49,791 nt of DNA from CAVSVP01 sp963731125. Lineage in GTDB: Bacteria > Pseudomonadota > Gammaproteobacteria > Competibacterales > Competibacteraceae. The notes under the pieces were generated by a model. The model ran no database searches, was not told where the DNA came from, and saw nothing but the letters and a program-made list of their open reading frames with translations. Where the stretch lies: NCBI GenBank assembly GCA_963731125.1, contig CAVSVP010000030.1, positions 1-49,791 of the forward strand. Reading direction: 5' to 3'. Each line of letters opens with the position of its first letter. Positions within the stretch are counted from its first letter, which is position 1. Shown one piece after another: positions 1-8,440 of this stretch. Made by a program: the position numbers and the translations under genes.

Positions 1-19
1 ATGAAGCTAGCTTTCTAAT

Positions 20-1267
20 TCACTACCGTACACTTTTTTTAGCTTAGACAATCATAGAAAAAATATATAGTTCAGTTGCTTATATCATGTAACCGCAAGG
101 TCTGGCATAGCAAAGCGAAACCTCGGAATTGCGATTCCTTCCCTCAAGAAGTGTTTCAACAACCGCAACCCCAGCTGAAACAAGCTCAAGTCACAACGAT
201 CGGTTCGATGGATGTGTCGATACCAAGCCGTTTGTAAGGCAAACGTTCCCAGGTACACCACCCACAGGTAAGCTAGACAACTGCCGAGCATCAGGCGCGT
301 GAGCCGCTTCGGGTCCGACAAATGGCTCTTGTGCAGGTGAAAGCCCCGGCTTTTTTGGTCCGAGAAGAAGGTTTCAATGCGAAACCGCTTTCGATACCAA
401 TAGCAGGCCTCCTCTGCCACCGCCAGATTGCTCACCAGATAGAGCGGTTCTTGGTGCCCTTTCTCCCACCAGGCAAGGATGTGCACAGGACCCTAAGTGG
501 TCGGCGTGAACAACACCTCCGCCACCCCGACACAGTGCCCCGGCGCGGGGCAGATATCCTGCGGGGCAAAACACTCGCCCTGTTCCACGCACACCACATT
601 CTTGGCCGTGCGGCAGACATAGTTCCAGTTCCAGCGCTCCCGTTTGGCTAACCAGGCGGTGCCATCGAACTCCCCATCACCCAAACACACCACGTCACTG
701 CCTGCGGGAATCCATTGGCTGACCGCGTTGATCAGCTCCACATGCATCGGTTCCGGAAAATGCCCTTGGTTCCCCTGCCGCACTACCCATCTCCGCGGCA
801 CCGCTCGCCCGCGATACACCACACTGACCATGAGCGTGACGCAACCACGCCCCACCGCGCTGCCATCGATCACCAACACCAGCGTATGCCGCACCAGACT
901 CGCCAGCAGCAACTCCAGAAACGGCAGAAAGTAGACCTCGGCCTCGATCTGCTCGTTCAGCAACCAGCGCTTGAACTTCTTGATCTGACTGGCCTCGCGG
1001 CTGGCGCTGGGTACATCACCAGCAATCGCGGGTAAATTCGTCCGTTGACTGCCGACAATCCCGCAGACCAGGGCCGCCAGCGTATTGAGATGACGCACCA
1101 CTTGACCGCGGGGCTCCCCCGGATACCTCGTTTTCAAGGCCTGCCAAATGGCCTGAAATCGACGGTATGCATCCCCCATCGTTTGCCCCCCTGAAAACAA
1201 AAAACTGCTATCTTACAATAAATTACCTACCTTAGGGGACGCCATTCTAAAAAGTGTACGGTAGTGA
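20..1267 (-). mobile_element. IS4-family insertion sequence with 11-bp target duplication
   Basis: Terminal inverted repeats of at least 19 bp are visible: TCACTACCGTACACTTTTT at 20-38 and its complement at 1249-1267. The 11-bp sequence AGCTTTCTAAT abuts both ends (9-19 and 1268-1278) and is an exact direct repeat, the expected target duplication for IS4-family transposition. The only long gene inside is a DDE transposase on the minus strand. The intact duplication means the element moved here in one piece and has not since recombined. Confidence 0.92.
85..1200 (-). pseudogene. IS4-family DDE transposase interrupted by an in-frame TAG
   Basis: Two stretches of 235 and about 135 residues lie in one frame and are separated only by an amber codon at 493-495, after residues FTPTT. 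The first carries two catalytic aspartates (VIDGSAVG and LGDGEFDG). The second carries the IS4 signature Y-(2)-R-(3)-E-(6)-K in YRKRFRIETFFSDQK. Read through, the protein is about 370 residues, normal for the family. As it stands the glutamate is missing from the main product, so the element should be immobile unless the amber is suppressed or transposase is supplied in trans. A sequencing error at one base cannot be excluded. Confidence 0.88.
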
Positions 1268-1276
1268 AGCTTTCTA

Positions 1277-1422
1277 ATACCAAATCCCACTAATGCTTGT
1301 GCATAAACTGGGGTGTCAGCGCCGCTCAACCCGGCTCCCTACTGGAATTCGCTAGCGCACGCGTCCCGGTGTGCTGCTGATGACACCCCGGCTTATGCAC
1401 TCTTTAATTTGGGAAACGGTAT
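1277..1422. repeat. 146-bp imperfect palindrome, MITE-like
   Basis: The ends are related inverted repeats (ATACCAAATCCCA at 1277 and the complement of ATACCGTTTCCCA ending at 1422). A long inner stem pairs GTGCATAAACTGGGGTGTCA (1299-1318) with TGACACCCCGGCTTATGCAC (1381-1400). No coding potential is seen. The layout resembles a non-autonomous element or a strong RNA hairpin between the IS4 element and the 3' end of mcrC. It shares the GCATAA/TTATGC stem style of attC sites but lacks the AAC...GTT core boxes. The duplicated target AGCTTTCTAAT runs into its left end. Confidence 0.6.
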
Positions 1423-1458
1423 AAGTCGTGACCACTCAAGCAAACGGGAAGCAGACCT

Positions 1459-2730
1459 TCAGCCGAAGACATCCGGTGCTGGCCACCAGCATTCTCCAGC
1501 AAAAATGTTATCAATTGGCACTCCTACCAAGCGAATCTGCACGCTTTCCGTTAAACTGTCCGGCGCAAAGCGTAGCCGCGCAGCGTGCTCCTTTTTTCCC
1601 CTGGCCAGTGGATAAAACAGAAAAACCTGGCGCGGCTTGGGCATGGGATAAGCCAGACCGTAGGTGGTGAGCTGGTAGAGTTCGGTGGTACTGGGAGGCC
1701 GTTCATGGCGGTTTTGATATTTAGCGTCACCAATGGCGATGACCTTTCCGTCTTGCAAAAAGACAAAATCCGGACGCAGCGTTGGTTGTTTCCAGCCGCC
1801 GGGATTCTCCATATACGCGAATGCGTCGGTGCGGACGTCCTGGCTGATAACTTCGATATTACCGTGTCGGTGTTCTTGTAAATATCGGGTCAGAAAACGC
1901 TCGAATGCCTGGTTCATGTCGAATAAGAAGCTAGATAACCGGAGTCCGCTTACGGTGACATAGTTTTCCGGATAACTGCTTTGCCAAAGCAGCTTCACCA
2001 GAGTAAGGGCCGTATGATAGTGTGCAGAACGGCGGTCCAACAAAGCCCTAGCGGTTTTGAGAACCGTGCTGTTCAGCTGCAATGGCGGCTGGAGTCTGCC
2101 ATAAGCTGCGGCAGCACGGATCAGCTGCCGCTTTACTTCAGCGCTCTGTGTGACGCGCGCCGCAAGTCGCAGTCCAGCGGCGAGCACCCGATTCAGTAGA
2201 TGGTCCGTAGTCAATTCATGAAACTGACAACGTAGGGCGGCGAGTTTCGGTCTGACGGCCGCATGACGCAAATCGATGCGACCTCGTGGAGAAGCCAGTT
2301 CTTGGCAAATATCCTGGTACCGGAGTAACAGTCCACCGCGGGCGATACGTTTTACCTCTTGGAGCAGTGCGAGTCCTAAAAGATCAGCAAAGCCCTGATC
2401 CGTTGCAGCATAATCGCTCGAGGTGCGAGTTAGAAAGAGTTCAGATAGTGAAAAAGCATAGCCGACCATGGCCAGCAGAGTTTCCAAGGGTAGCTTGGGA
2501 AGTACCACAAGGCGCAGGCAGCTCAGGGTTACAGTACCAATATGCGGACCGATGACAATACGTAGTCCCTGGCGTAATTCTTCCACCCGTAAGCTGGTGT
2601 GGCGGGTTAGTTCATCCAGCAGTTCACGGTCCGCAGAGGTTAACTGTAGATTGCGCAAAAGCGCCGACTCGGTGGGCGTGATTCGTGACCACTCGTGCAG
2701 AATAAGGCGGGGTGGCTCCATGTTCAACAT
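1459..2730 (-). CDS. mcrC: McrC-type nuclease subunit of a type IV restriction system
   Basis: McrC partners the McrB GTPase to cut DNA carrying modified cytosines. The protein, about 423 residues from the ATG at 2728-2730, has the family's C-terminal PD-(D/E)xK nuclease: RPDFVF near residue 320 and IAIGDAKY near residues 332-338. An internal ATG at 2719-2721 (MEPPRL) is an equally good start. The frame stays open to a TTG at 2797-2799, but those 23 residues are AT-rich and K/I/N-rich and look like island DNA read in frame. There is no clear ribosome site upstream. mcrB lies 26 kb away on the same strand, so the usual mcrB-mcrC operon appears split and expression of this gene from its native promoter is doubtful. 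Confidence 0.9.
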   Translation of the reverse strand: MLNMEPPRLILHEWSRITPTESALLRNLQLTSADRELLDELTRHTSLRVEELRQGLRIVIGPHIGTVTLSCLRLVVLPKLPLETLLAMVGYAFSLSELFLTRTSSDYAATDQGFADLLGLALLQEVKRIARGGLLLRYQDICQELASPRGRIDLRHAAVRPKLAALRCQFHELTTDHLLNRVLAAGLRLAARVTQSAEVKRQLIRAAAAYGRLQPPLQLNSTVLKTARALLDRRSAHYHTALTLVKLLWQSSYPENYVTVSGLRLSSFLFDMNQAFERFLTRYLQEHRHGNIEVISQDVRTDAFAYMENPGGWKQPTLRPDFVFLQDGKVIAIGDAKYQNRHERPPSTTELYQLTTYGLAYPMPKPRQVFLFYPLARGKKEHAARLRFAPDSLTESVQIRLVGVPIDNIFAGECWWPAPDVFG

Positions 2731-2806
2731 GTCATTGACAATTAAATAAGTATGGTTAATTTTTAAATTATTGAAAATTATAATTTTTTTTAGTTGCAAT
2801 GCTTGC

Positions 2807-2847
2807 TTGACATATTACCATCCGATAAATTATCATATGTGTATGAT
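2807..2847 (+). promoter_or_regulatory. Sigma-70-type promoter with overlapping dyad
   Basis: TTGACA at 2807-2812 is followed after 18 bp by TATCAT at 2831-2836. The dyad ATCATAtgtgTATGAT (2832-2847) covers the -10 box and start region and looks like an operator. It lies about 85-95 bp upstream of the gene at 2931 and is the first plus-strand promoter inside the island. Assignment is by pattern only. Confidence 0.5.
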
Positions 2848-2930
2848 TATAATAAATTTTTTAATGTACAACACCATAAGTTGAGGCTTTGTTAGCCACC
2901 TAAACAAGTAGTAAATGGATGGAGATTGTA

Positions 2931-3575
2931 ATGGAAGACAAAGTCAAAAATATGGAAAGTCAAGAACTTATTCCCAAACCTGTCACGGAGTATGTTGAAG
3001 CCTTCAACCAGTTTAGCAAGAAAACTGCTGAGTCTGTAGTTGGTATGGCTGAGACGGTCTACAAAGCAAAGAATAATCTGATACCAATACAATTTGAACA
3101 GTTCTGTGAGGGCATTCGTTACGATAAGAATTCCCCTACAATCCGCAAACTTGAACAAATTGGAAAACAGGCGGAAGTGCTTAAAAAACATGCAGAACAT
3201 CTACCTAATAATTGGACAACAATCTATTATCTTGCCCAACTGAGTAGCGAAACCTTAGATGAGATGATTGAAAGCGGTAAGGTTTTTACTGCTATGTCTG
3301 GAGGTGATGCCAAACAGATTGTTGATATGAAGATGGGTAAAAGTACACGTTCCAAAAGGAACACTAAGAATAATAAGAAAAAACCAGACGTTACCAATTC
3401 TGATTCCAATGTGAATGGCGATGATTATGTCTTAATGATCTACTTTGACAAGATTCCATCTAAGCCCGATGCCTTAGAATTAGAGAATATCATCCAAAGC
3501 AGAATCAATAATCTGAAACTGAATTGTCGCCTAACACATAGTGCCTCTCTTGAGATTCTATTGAATAAAGTCTAA
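2931..3575 (+). CDS. DUF3102-like hypothetical protein, partner of the AAA+ gene
   Basis: The product is about 214 residues. The ATG at 2931 is chosen because GGAG at 2921-2924 lies six bases upstream; an earlier ATG at 2919 lacks this. The N-terminal half has a helical region followed by a NWTTIYYLAQLSSETLDEMI stretch of the sort seen in DUF3102-like and ParB-associated proteins, where it resembles a helix-turn-helix. A lysine/asparagine-rich linker (about residues 135-155) leads to a small C-terminal alpha/beta segment starting DDYVLMIYFDKIP. The stop is 22 bp before the clamp-loader gene, so the two are probably co-transcribed. Function unknown; DNA binding is inferred. Confidence 0.75.
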   Translation: MEDKVKNMESQELIPKPVTEYVEAFNQFSKKTAESVVGMAETVYKAKNNLIPIQFEQFCEGIRYDKNSPTIRKLEQIGKQAEVLKKHAEHLPNNWTTIYYLAQLSSETLDEMIESGKVFTAMSGGDAKQIVDMKMGKSTRSKRNTKNNKKKPDVTNSDSNVNGDDYVLMIYFDKIPSKPDALELENIIQSRINNLKLNCRLTHSASLEILLNKV

Positions 3576-3597
3576 CCAATAGAGGAACTCAGGAAAA

Positions 3598-4230
3598 ATG
3601 GATTGGCGTAGATCAGAAACGGATTGGGCACAGAAATATCGTCCTACCAAACTTGAAGATGTGATTCTACCAGAATCAATTAAAAACACACTGATCAACA
3701 TACGGGACAATCAACAAGGGTTGAGCTTGCTGCTTTATGGACCCGCAGGCACTGGTAAGACTACAACAGGTAGTCTAATCAATCCTGATAACACGTACAA
3801 AGTAAACAGTTCCGCTTTGAACAGGATAGCTGATGTAAGAAAGTTGATTGCTGATTGTAGCAGTAGATCACTATTGTCTTATGGTATGCGAGTTATTCTG
3901 ATGGATGAAGCAGATTACCTAACTCAAGAGGCGCAAAGTGGGTTACGGTCGGCTATTGAGGATCTTTCACATGCAAACATGTTCGTTTTCACTGCTAATT
4001 ACAAGGACAGATTGATTCGAGAGTTACATTCACGGCTTCATGGGGTCAATTTTTCAAGTTTTAATGGTGATCAATCTCTAAAGAAACAGATGGTTGAACG
4101 TGTTGAAGCAATATTGGAGCTTGAAGGTCTTCAGCTTGAACCAGAAATAATCGGAGCCATCGTCAATAGTAATTTTCCAGATATGAGGAAGATCTTGAAG
4201 AAGCTTCAATACGAGGTAGGTTTAGCTTAA
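3598..4230 (+). CDS. Phage-type clamp-loader small-subunit-like AAA+ ATPase, no collar domain
   Basis: The 210-residue product opens with the RFC/gp44 signature (WAQKYRPTKLEDVILP). It then has Walker A GPAGTGKT (48-55), Walker B ILMDEADYL (100-108), and SRLH at 145-148 where RFC subunits carry the SRC arginine finger. It continues through the lid helices to about residue 205 and then stops. T4 gp44 and archaeal RFC small subunits are about 320 residues because of a C-terminal collar that makes the pentamer; that collar is missing here and the stop is clean. No polymerase, sliding clamp or large subunit is nearby. It may assemble on another loader, or the AAA+ core may have been reused for defence or mobile-element replication. 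AGGA sits upstream of the ATG. Confidence 0.85.
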   Translation: MDWRRSETDWAQKYRPTKLEDVILPESIKNTLINIRDNQQGLSLLLYGPAGTGKTTTGSLINPDNTYKVNSSALNRIADVRKLIADCSSRSLLSYGMRVILMDEADYLTQEAQSGLRSAIEDLSHANMFVFTANYKDRLIRELHSRLHGVNFSSFNGDQSLKKQMVERVEAILELEGLQLEPEIIGAIVNSNFPDMRKILKKLQYEVGLA

Positions 4231-4312
4231 ATATGTAGATGAAGAATCATCCAGATTAATCATTTCTACCAGGGCGGGCTCCGTCTTGCCTTAAATAATT
4301 AGCACACATAAT

Positions 4313-4346
4313 GAACCCTCGGTCAATGTCAATTGGTCGAGGGTTC
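4313..4346 (+). terminator. Terminator-like hairpin after the AAA+ gene
   Basis: GAACCCTCG (4313-4321) pairs perfectly with CGAGGGTTC (4338-4346) across a 16-base loop, 83 bp after the AAA+ stop codon. The following bases are AT-rich but not a T run. It probably closes the two-gene unit begun at 2931. Confidence 0.5.
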
Positions 4347-4366
4347 TAATCATCATTAATAAACGA

Positions 4367-4507
4367 ATGACTACAATTAATTATTCGAAAGCTGATCAAG
4401 CATTTCAGCGACTGTTGAATAGCGATGAGACTGTTAAGCAGAAGGTTATCAGTCGACTGATAAAGTACATCCGAGTCGAAGTGAAAACTATATTACAATT
4501 TGAATAG
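4367..4507 (+). CDS. Small hypothetical protein, 46 residues
   Basis: An open frame starting MTTINYSKADQAFQRLL has helical, charged composition and ends with VEVKTILQFE. No convincing Shine-Dalgarno sequence precedes it and I do not recognise the family. Position between the AAA+ module and the HNH gene, on the same strand, is the main support. It may instead be the remnant of a longer gene. Confidence 0.35.
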   Translation: MTTINYSKADQAFQRLLNSDETVKQKVISRLIKYIRVEVKTILQFE

Positions 4508-4556
4508 AGTACTCCAATAAGGACGAGCAAAAGCGTCGCTTCGCTCCAAACGTTGG

Positions 4557-5414
4557 TTGAGCTTCAAGGTTAGAAGTTCCAAGGGAGTAATTGTGTATAC
4601 AGTCATTACTGAAAATGATGAGTCACAATGGGACGACGATACAGGTGTCCTTTATCACTTTCCCAAGAGATACGCGAAGTATCTCAAGCCTGGAACCCGC
4701 GTGGTTTACTACAAGGGTGCGCTAAAGGATAGGAAGTACTCCTTCAAAAGGCTTTCAGATGTTCCACATTACTTCGGTATTGCGACAATTGGTAACGTGT
4801 ACCCCGATAAAAAAAGTTTGAAGGGCGATCTGTTTGCAGTAATTGTTGATTATCGAATGTTCGAGATTCCTATTCTCGCAAAAAACAACACTGGATACAT
4901 CGAGCCCATTCCAGCATCCAGGAAGAACAACTACTGGCGTGACGGAGTTCGCACCATCGACAAACAAACCTACGACAAAATTCTCAGAGTTATTCCTGCA
5001 CATAAAATTCGGGAGGTGTCGCCTGTCTATGATTCTGATGAGACAAACGACCTCGATAACGGGTTGGAATCTTTTCAGGAAGGAGAGAGAAAGTTAAGGT
5101 ATGTGACCCTTTATGAGCGTGACCCGAAGCTAAGGCGCCAAGCAATAGCAATTCACGGCACCACTTGCCTTGCCTGTGGCTTTAACTTTGAGAAAGTCTA
5201 TGGTGAGTATGCTAAGGATCATATTCAAGTTCATCACGTAGTGCCTGTTTCGAAGTTTGGAGAGACAAAGCAAGTAAATCCCGAAACTGACTTGATTCCC
5301 TTATGTGCGAATTGCCACTGTGTAGTGCACAGAAAGAGAACAAGAACCCTCAGTATTTCTGAACTAAGGGACTTAATCGCGTCAGCTTCTAACAAGGCAG
5401 TCAACCAGACATAA
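4557..5414 (+). CDS. HNH endonuclease with EVE/ScoMcrA-like N-terminal domain
   Basis: The C-terminal third is a zinc-stabilised HNH nuclease: CLAC at 204-207, HIQVHHVVP around 226-227, and LIPLCANCHCVVH with Cys250/Cys253 and His258. The N-terminal part contains LYHFPKRYAKYLKPG and VVYYKG, a pattern seen in EVE-like and ScoMcrA-type domains that recognise modified bases. This suggests a modification-dependent restriction enzyme, by inference. The longest frame starts at TTG 4557 with no ribosome site; GTG 4593, preceded by AAGGGAG at 4581-4592, is a credible alternative. A short GC-rich hairpin at 4523-4556 just upstream could be a decayed attC, which would make this a cassette gene. AT content and strand match its island neighbours. 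Confidence 0.8.
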   Translation: MSFKVRSSKGVIVYTVITENDESQWDDDTGVLYHFPKRYAKYLKPGTRVVYYKGALKDRKYSFKRLSDVPHYFGIATIGNVYPDKKSLKGDLFAVIVDYRMFEIPILAKNNTGYIEPIPASRKNNYWRDGVRTIDKQTYDKILRVIPAHKIREVSPVYDSDETNDLDNGLESFQEGERKLRYVTLYERDPKLRRQAIAIHGTTCLACGFNFEKVYGEYAKDHIQVHHVVPVSKFGETKQVNPETDLIPLCANCHCVVHRKRTRTLSISELRDLIASASNKAVNQT

Positions 5415-5457
5415 AAAGCCATGCGGCTGATTAGTTCAACCTTTAGGTGTAATATTA

Positions 5458-7485
5458 ATGACAGATCATAATTCATGGACTGAATACTCCGAACAAGTGA
5501 CCCCCGAAATTCAACGTATAAACTGGCAAAGACTTTGGTTAAGAGTAATAGGCGTTTATGTGCTCTTCACCATTTTGTCTCATATATTTGTTCCTGTGAA
5601 TGCTCCTCCAAGTAGTTGGCCTACTGTTCAAATAATTTATTACATTTTAACATATTTTTTTTATTTTACGGTCGTCTTTGTATTTATAGGTATAATATTT
5701 CTTGTCTCAAAACTATTTGCACGTTTCAGAACTGTACCAATTACAAATTTACTTAACAATAGCCTTATTACATCGTTTATTATTTCAATGTTTTTGCTTT
5801 ATGGTAATTGGTATGCAATAAAAAATATTGAAAAAAATCAAATGAAACAATCAACGAGTTATAACATAAATCCGAAATCTGAACCTGTACCTGTGATCGG
5901 GATACGTACAATTCAAGATAGTGAGGACAAAAAAAAAGAAATTTCAGATCAGAAAACCCTTAAAAATAATGAAACCGTAAATTCGGTCTCTCAAGTACAG
6001 GGCAACTCGTTCGTCAAATTGGATTTCGGCGGAGAAATCTCTATTGAGATCCCGAGGAACTGGTCTTATCTCGATGACAATCTAAAGAAACACCTGAACA
6101 CAGCAGTAGAGGCCGCCACAAGACTTGCGAAAATCACTCCAAACCCTGGTGAAAACGTAATTCTAGTTGCCGGTAACGCCTACACCTCATTCCGAACGGC
6201 TTCTGCAACATTACGCCTAAGTGTTCGGCAGGGCGATGCCCCTACTCAAGCTGATGTCAGGGAGATAAACAGTATTTCGCAGACGAAGCTATCCCAGGTC
6301 GTAGCACCAGCTGTCGAGGAAACGCGTAGGGTAATGATTGGTGTTGATGGAGTACAAGACGTCAAGCTGCTCGGAGTTAGCGTAGTTTCGAACAATTCAT
6401 TGAATTGCATTTTCCTCGAATTCGAAAACAAGACAATAGATGGACCAAGGGCTGTGCAAACCTATATTTGTCCGATGTCATCAAGAGCGGTAAAGCTGAC
6501 TACGTCGTACCGCAAATCAGAAGCCGCCCTTTTTAGACCTGTGACGCAGTATGTCTGGCAATCGCTTAGTGCATCCAGCGCGGCCGAAGCGGGTTGGAGG
6601 CAATACCCGATCGCGGAAAGCGGTTTCACCGTAGCGTTTCCATTGCAACCGCAAAGCCGCTCATTGCCTCAATCGTCTGGGGATGGTTCACATCGCGTTT
6701 ACCAAGCGGTCGAAGGAAAGAGCCAACCGTCTATTTTCTCAGTTTTTGTCGATCAACCCAGAGATCAAGGAATCTTCGAACCCGCGAGCATGGACGCCTA
6801 CCTTAGCGGCAGCATTAAATCACTGGTCGGAAAAGCTGAAGAAGGAAAGTTACAATACTCTGGTCGGGTGACATTCCGTAGTTGTCCAGGCCTTGAGTAC
6901 AAATTTAGCCAGACGATCAAGGAACGACCATACATCGCACGCGGCGTGATATTCATGATTGATGGTGGTCACATGCGTATTTCCATGCTGCACCCATCAA
7001 GCGATCCCGAGGCCGATAAGAGCTTCAAGCGCTACCTAGAATCTTTCCAGCTCACGCCAATCGCTTACCGGCCATCGGCAACACGTTTTTCCGATAAGCG
7101 CGGTGTTAGTTTTTCACCGCCCCAAGGGTGGGTGCAGAAGCCAACGCAAAACGCTGTACAGGTCGCGCGTTTCACACACCTCACCCGCTCAATACTACTT
7201 CTGGTTGCAGGCAATTCGGCGTACCGCTGCAACAACTTTCAAAGGGAATTGCAGGCATCGGGTCGGCTAAAAAAATCGTCAGCCGTTCGTCTCGGTGATC
7301 AACAGTTCATCAAACTGACGTCATTTGAGGACGTTCCTAAATACAAGGTCCGACTAACCAATGTTCAGTACTGCATGAATAGTCGCCTCGGAGCTGTAGT
7401 GCTAGCGGGTTCCGAAGAGGAATCCATGTTTTTTCGCTGGGCACAAGTATTTGAAGGTGCTGCCGCATCAATACGCGTTCGATGA
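5458..7485 (+). CDS. Large membrane-anchored protein of unknown function
   Basis: The 675-residue product has three N-terminal membrane helices (about 26-47, 58-86 and 97-121), an AT-rich, lysine-rich linker, and then a long soluble region. The soluble part contains related segments, GGEISIEIPRNWSYLDDN near 190, a FTVAFPLQPQ stretch near 390 and KRGVSFSPPQGWVQKP near 545, which look like repeats of one beta-rich fold. Base composition changes from AT-rich in the first 180 codons to GC-richer after, suggesting two origins. I do not recognise the family. Topology suggests the large region is on one face of the inner membrane, most likely periplasmic. It sits 43 bp downstream of the HNH gene on the same strand. 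Confidence 0.75.
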   Translation: MTDHNSWTEYSEQVTPEIQRINWQRLWLRVIGVYVLFTILSHIFVPVNAPPSSWPTVQIIYYILTYFFYFTVVFVFIGIIFLVSKLFARFRTVPITNLLNNSLITSFIISMFLLYGNWYAIKNIEKNQMKQSTSYNINPKSEPVPVIGIRTIQDSEDKKKEISDQKTLKNNETVNSVSQVQGNSFVKLDFGGEISIEIPRNWSYLDDNLKKHLNTAVEAATRLAKITPNPGENVILVAGNAYTSFRTASATLRLSVRQGDAPTQADVREINSISQTKLSQVVAPAVEETRRVMIGVDGVQDVKLLGVSVVSNNSLNCIFLEFENKTIDGPRAVQTYICPMSSRAVKLTTSYRKSEAALFRPVTQYVWQSLSASSAAEAGWRQYPIAESGFTVAFPLQPQSRSLPQSSGDGSHRVYQAVEGKSQPSIFSVFVDQPRDQGIFEPASMDAYLSGSIKSLVGKAEEGKLQYSGRVTFRSCPGLEYKFSQTIKERPYIARGVIFMIDGGHMRISMLHPSSDPEADKSFKRYLESFQLTPIAYRPSATRFSDKRGVSFSPPQGWVQKPTQNAVQVARFTHLTRSILLLVAGNSAYRCNNFQRELQASGRLKKSSAVRLGDQQFIKLTSFEDVPKYKVRLTNVQYCMNSRLGAVVLAGSEEESMFFRWAQVFEGAAASIRVR

Positions 7486-7551
7486 GGACTCTTTCATGAG
7501 GCAGTGCTTAGCGAGTCTAACACAATTGAACTGTCAGGGAGGAGCAACAAT

Positions 7552-7875
7552 ATGCCATTTCTTCTCTATAGATAAGGAACATTCAAGCCTGCGGCTGGAA
7601 TACCGGATGGGGATAGCGTGCGGTTTGCGTCTGATGACCCATCTCCATTATTCACACTTCCACAGCAGGGCCGAAGTCCTAGGGTGAACCAAAGCAACGG
7701 AACAGTTCAACTGCGATATGAAAGCATCGATACGCTTGAGAAAATGCGATTGAGCCACAGGCGTCAAATGCAACCAACAATAACCTCCAACTGATCGAAG
7801 TAAATACGCCGGCATCCGAAGTAAGGGTAAGGAATCACAAGTTATGACTGAATACATCCGCAAGAAGGGTTAACT
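7552..7875 (+). pseudogene. Decayed nuclease-like gene
   Basis: A strong ribosome site (GGGAGGAG at 7538-7545) precedes ATG 7552. The frame reads MPFLLYR, a stop, then GTFKPAAGIPDGDSV and a region containing GTVQLRYESIDTLEK. The DGDSV and LRYESID elements resemble the start of thermonuclease-like domains. After LEK the protein continues in another frame (AIEPQASNATNNNLQLIEVN), showing at least one frameshift as well as the nonsense codon. It then trails off before the next gene. Family assignment is tentative; that it is a broken gene is better supported. Confidence 0.6.
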
Positions 7876-7908
7876 AAAGAGGGGCACTTCCCAAATACAG
7901 ACAATGCA

Positions 7909-8361
7909 TTGTTGGAGTTGTATCGGCTACTCACAATTTTCTTGGCAAGTAAAAGTTTTGCCACTCTTCTTACTAACTTTCCTGGGGAAGGGTTCGATCC
8001 ATTTTACAAGTTACAAGAAGTTGAATCTAATGAAATTACCCGGCTACTTCTAAGCTTAGCTATTACGGCACGTGTAATAGACGATCGTGAGCAACGAATA
8101 TTTGAGCGTGTTGATTCTAATTGTGGAGAGCTTCAGAGAGATGTTAATAAATCCAATATTGAAACGCTCGATCTCAGAAAAGCCTGTAACAAAATTATAC
8201 ATGCCAAGAAAGTACGAGGTGATATAGATGAAATAAAAGGGCAAACTTACTTAAACCCATTTATTTATCTGTATGGCGAGCACGGTACTAAGAACTGGAA
8301 AGCTAAGCTTGATATAGTTTCATTCGCGAAAGAATACGTTACTCTTGTAAGTTATTTCTAA
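7909..8361 (+). CDS. Cassette-type hypothetical protein, 150 residues
   Basis: The frame begins at TTG 7909 and is mostly helical by composition. A segment LRKACNKIIHAKKV around residues 92-105 followed by NPFIYLYGE is a pattern I associate with small cassette-encoded or HEPN-like proteins, but the spacing of Arg and His does not firmly match a HEPN RNase. No clear Shine-Dalgarno sequence is present. The stop codon lies in the left core of a degenerate attC, the usual arrangement for an integron cassette gene. It precedes the TIR gene by 79 bp on the same strand. Confidence 0.6.
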   Translation: MLELYRLLTIFLASKSFATLLTNFPGEGFDPFYKLQEVESNEITRLLLSLAITARVIDDREQRIFERVDSNCGELQRDVNKSNIETLDLRKACNKIIHAKKVRGDIDEIKGQTYLNPFIYLYGEHGTKNWKAKLDIVSFAKEYVTLVSYF

Positions 8362-8427
8362 CAAAAATGCGTTGCTTCAATCTGCTCTTAGGGACGGCTG
8401 AACCCAAGCGTAAGGCGTATGTAGATT
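8356..8427 (+). other. Degenerate attC recombination site
   Basis: The left core TTCTAAC (8356-8362) overlaps the stop codon of the upstream gene. A partly complementary right arm (CAAGCGTAAGGCGTATGTAG) ends at 8427 with GTAGATT in place of the GTTRRRY consensus. The imperfect stem and the position between two plus-strand genes support an attC, but the right core is non-canonical. Confidence 0.4.
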
Positions 8428-8440
8428 AAAGGATAAAATC

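Noticed and set aside
1277..1422. attC site
   Set aside because: It shares the GCATAA/TTATGC stem style but has no AAC and GTT core boxes and lies outside the cassette region.
2731..2799. 23-residue N-terminal extension of McrC starting at TTG
   Set aside because: AT-rich island DNA with Lys/Ile/Asn-rich translation that does not look like the family; the ATG at 2730 or 2721 is more natural.
7522..7713. attC formed by the pair CAATTGAACTGT and ACAGTTCAACTG
   Set aside because: The arms are 160 bp apart across a decayed gene, longer than known attC sites and without a right core.
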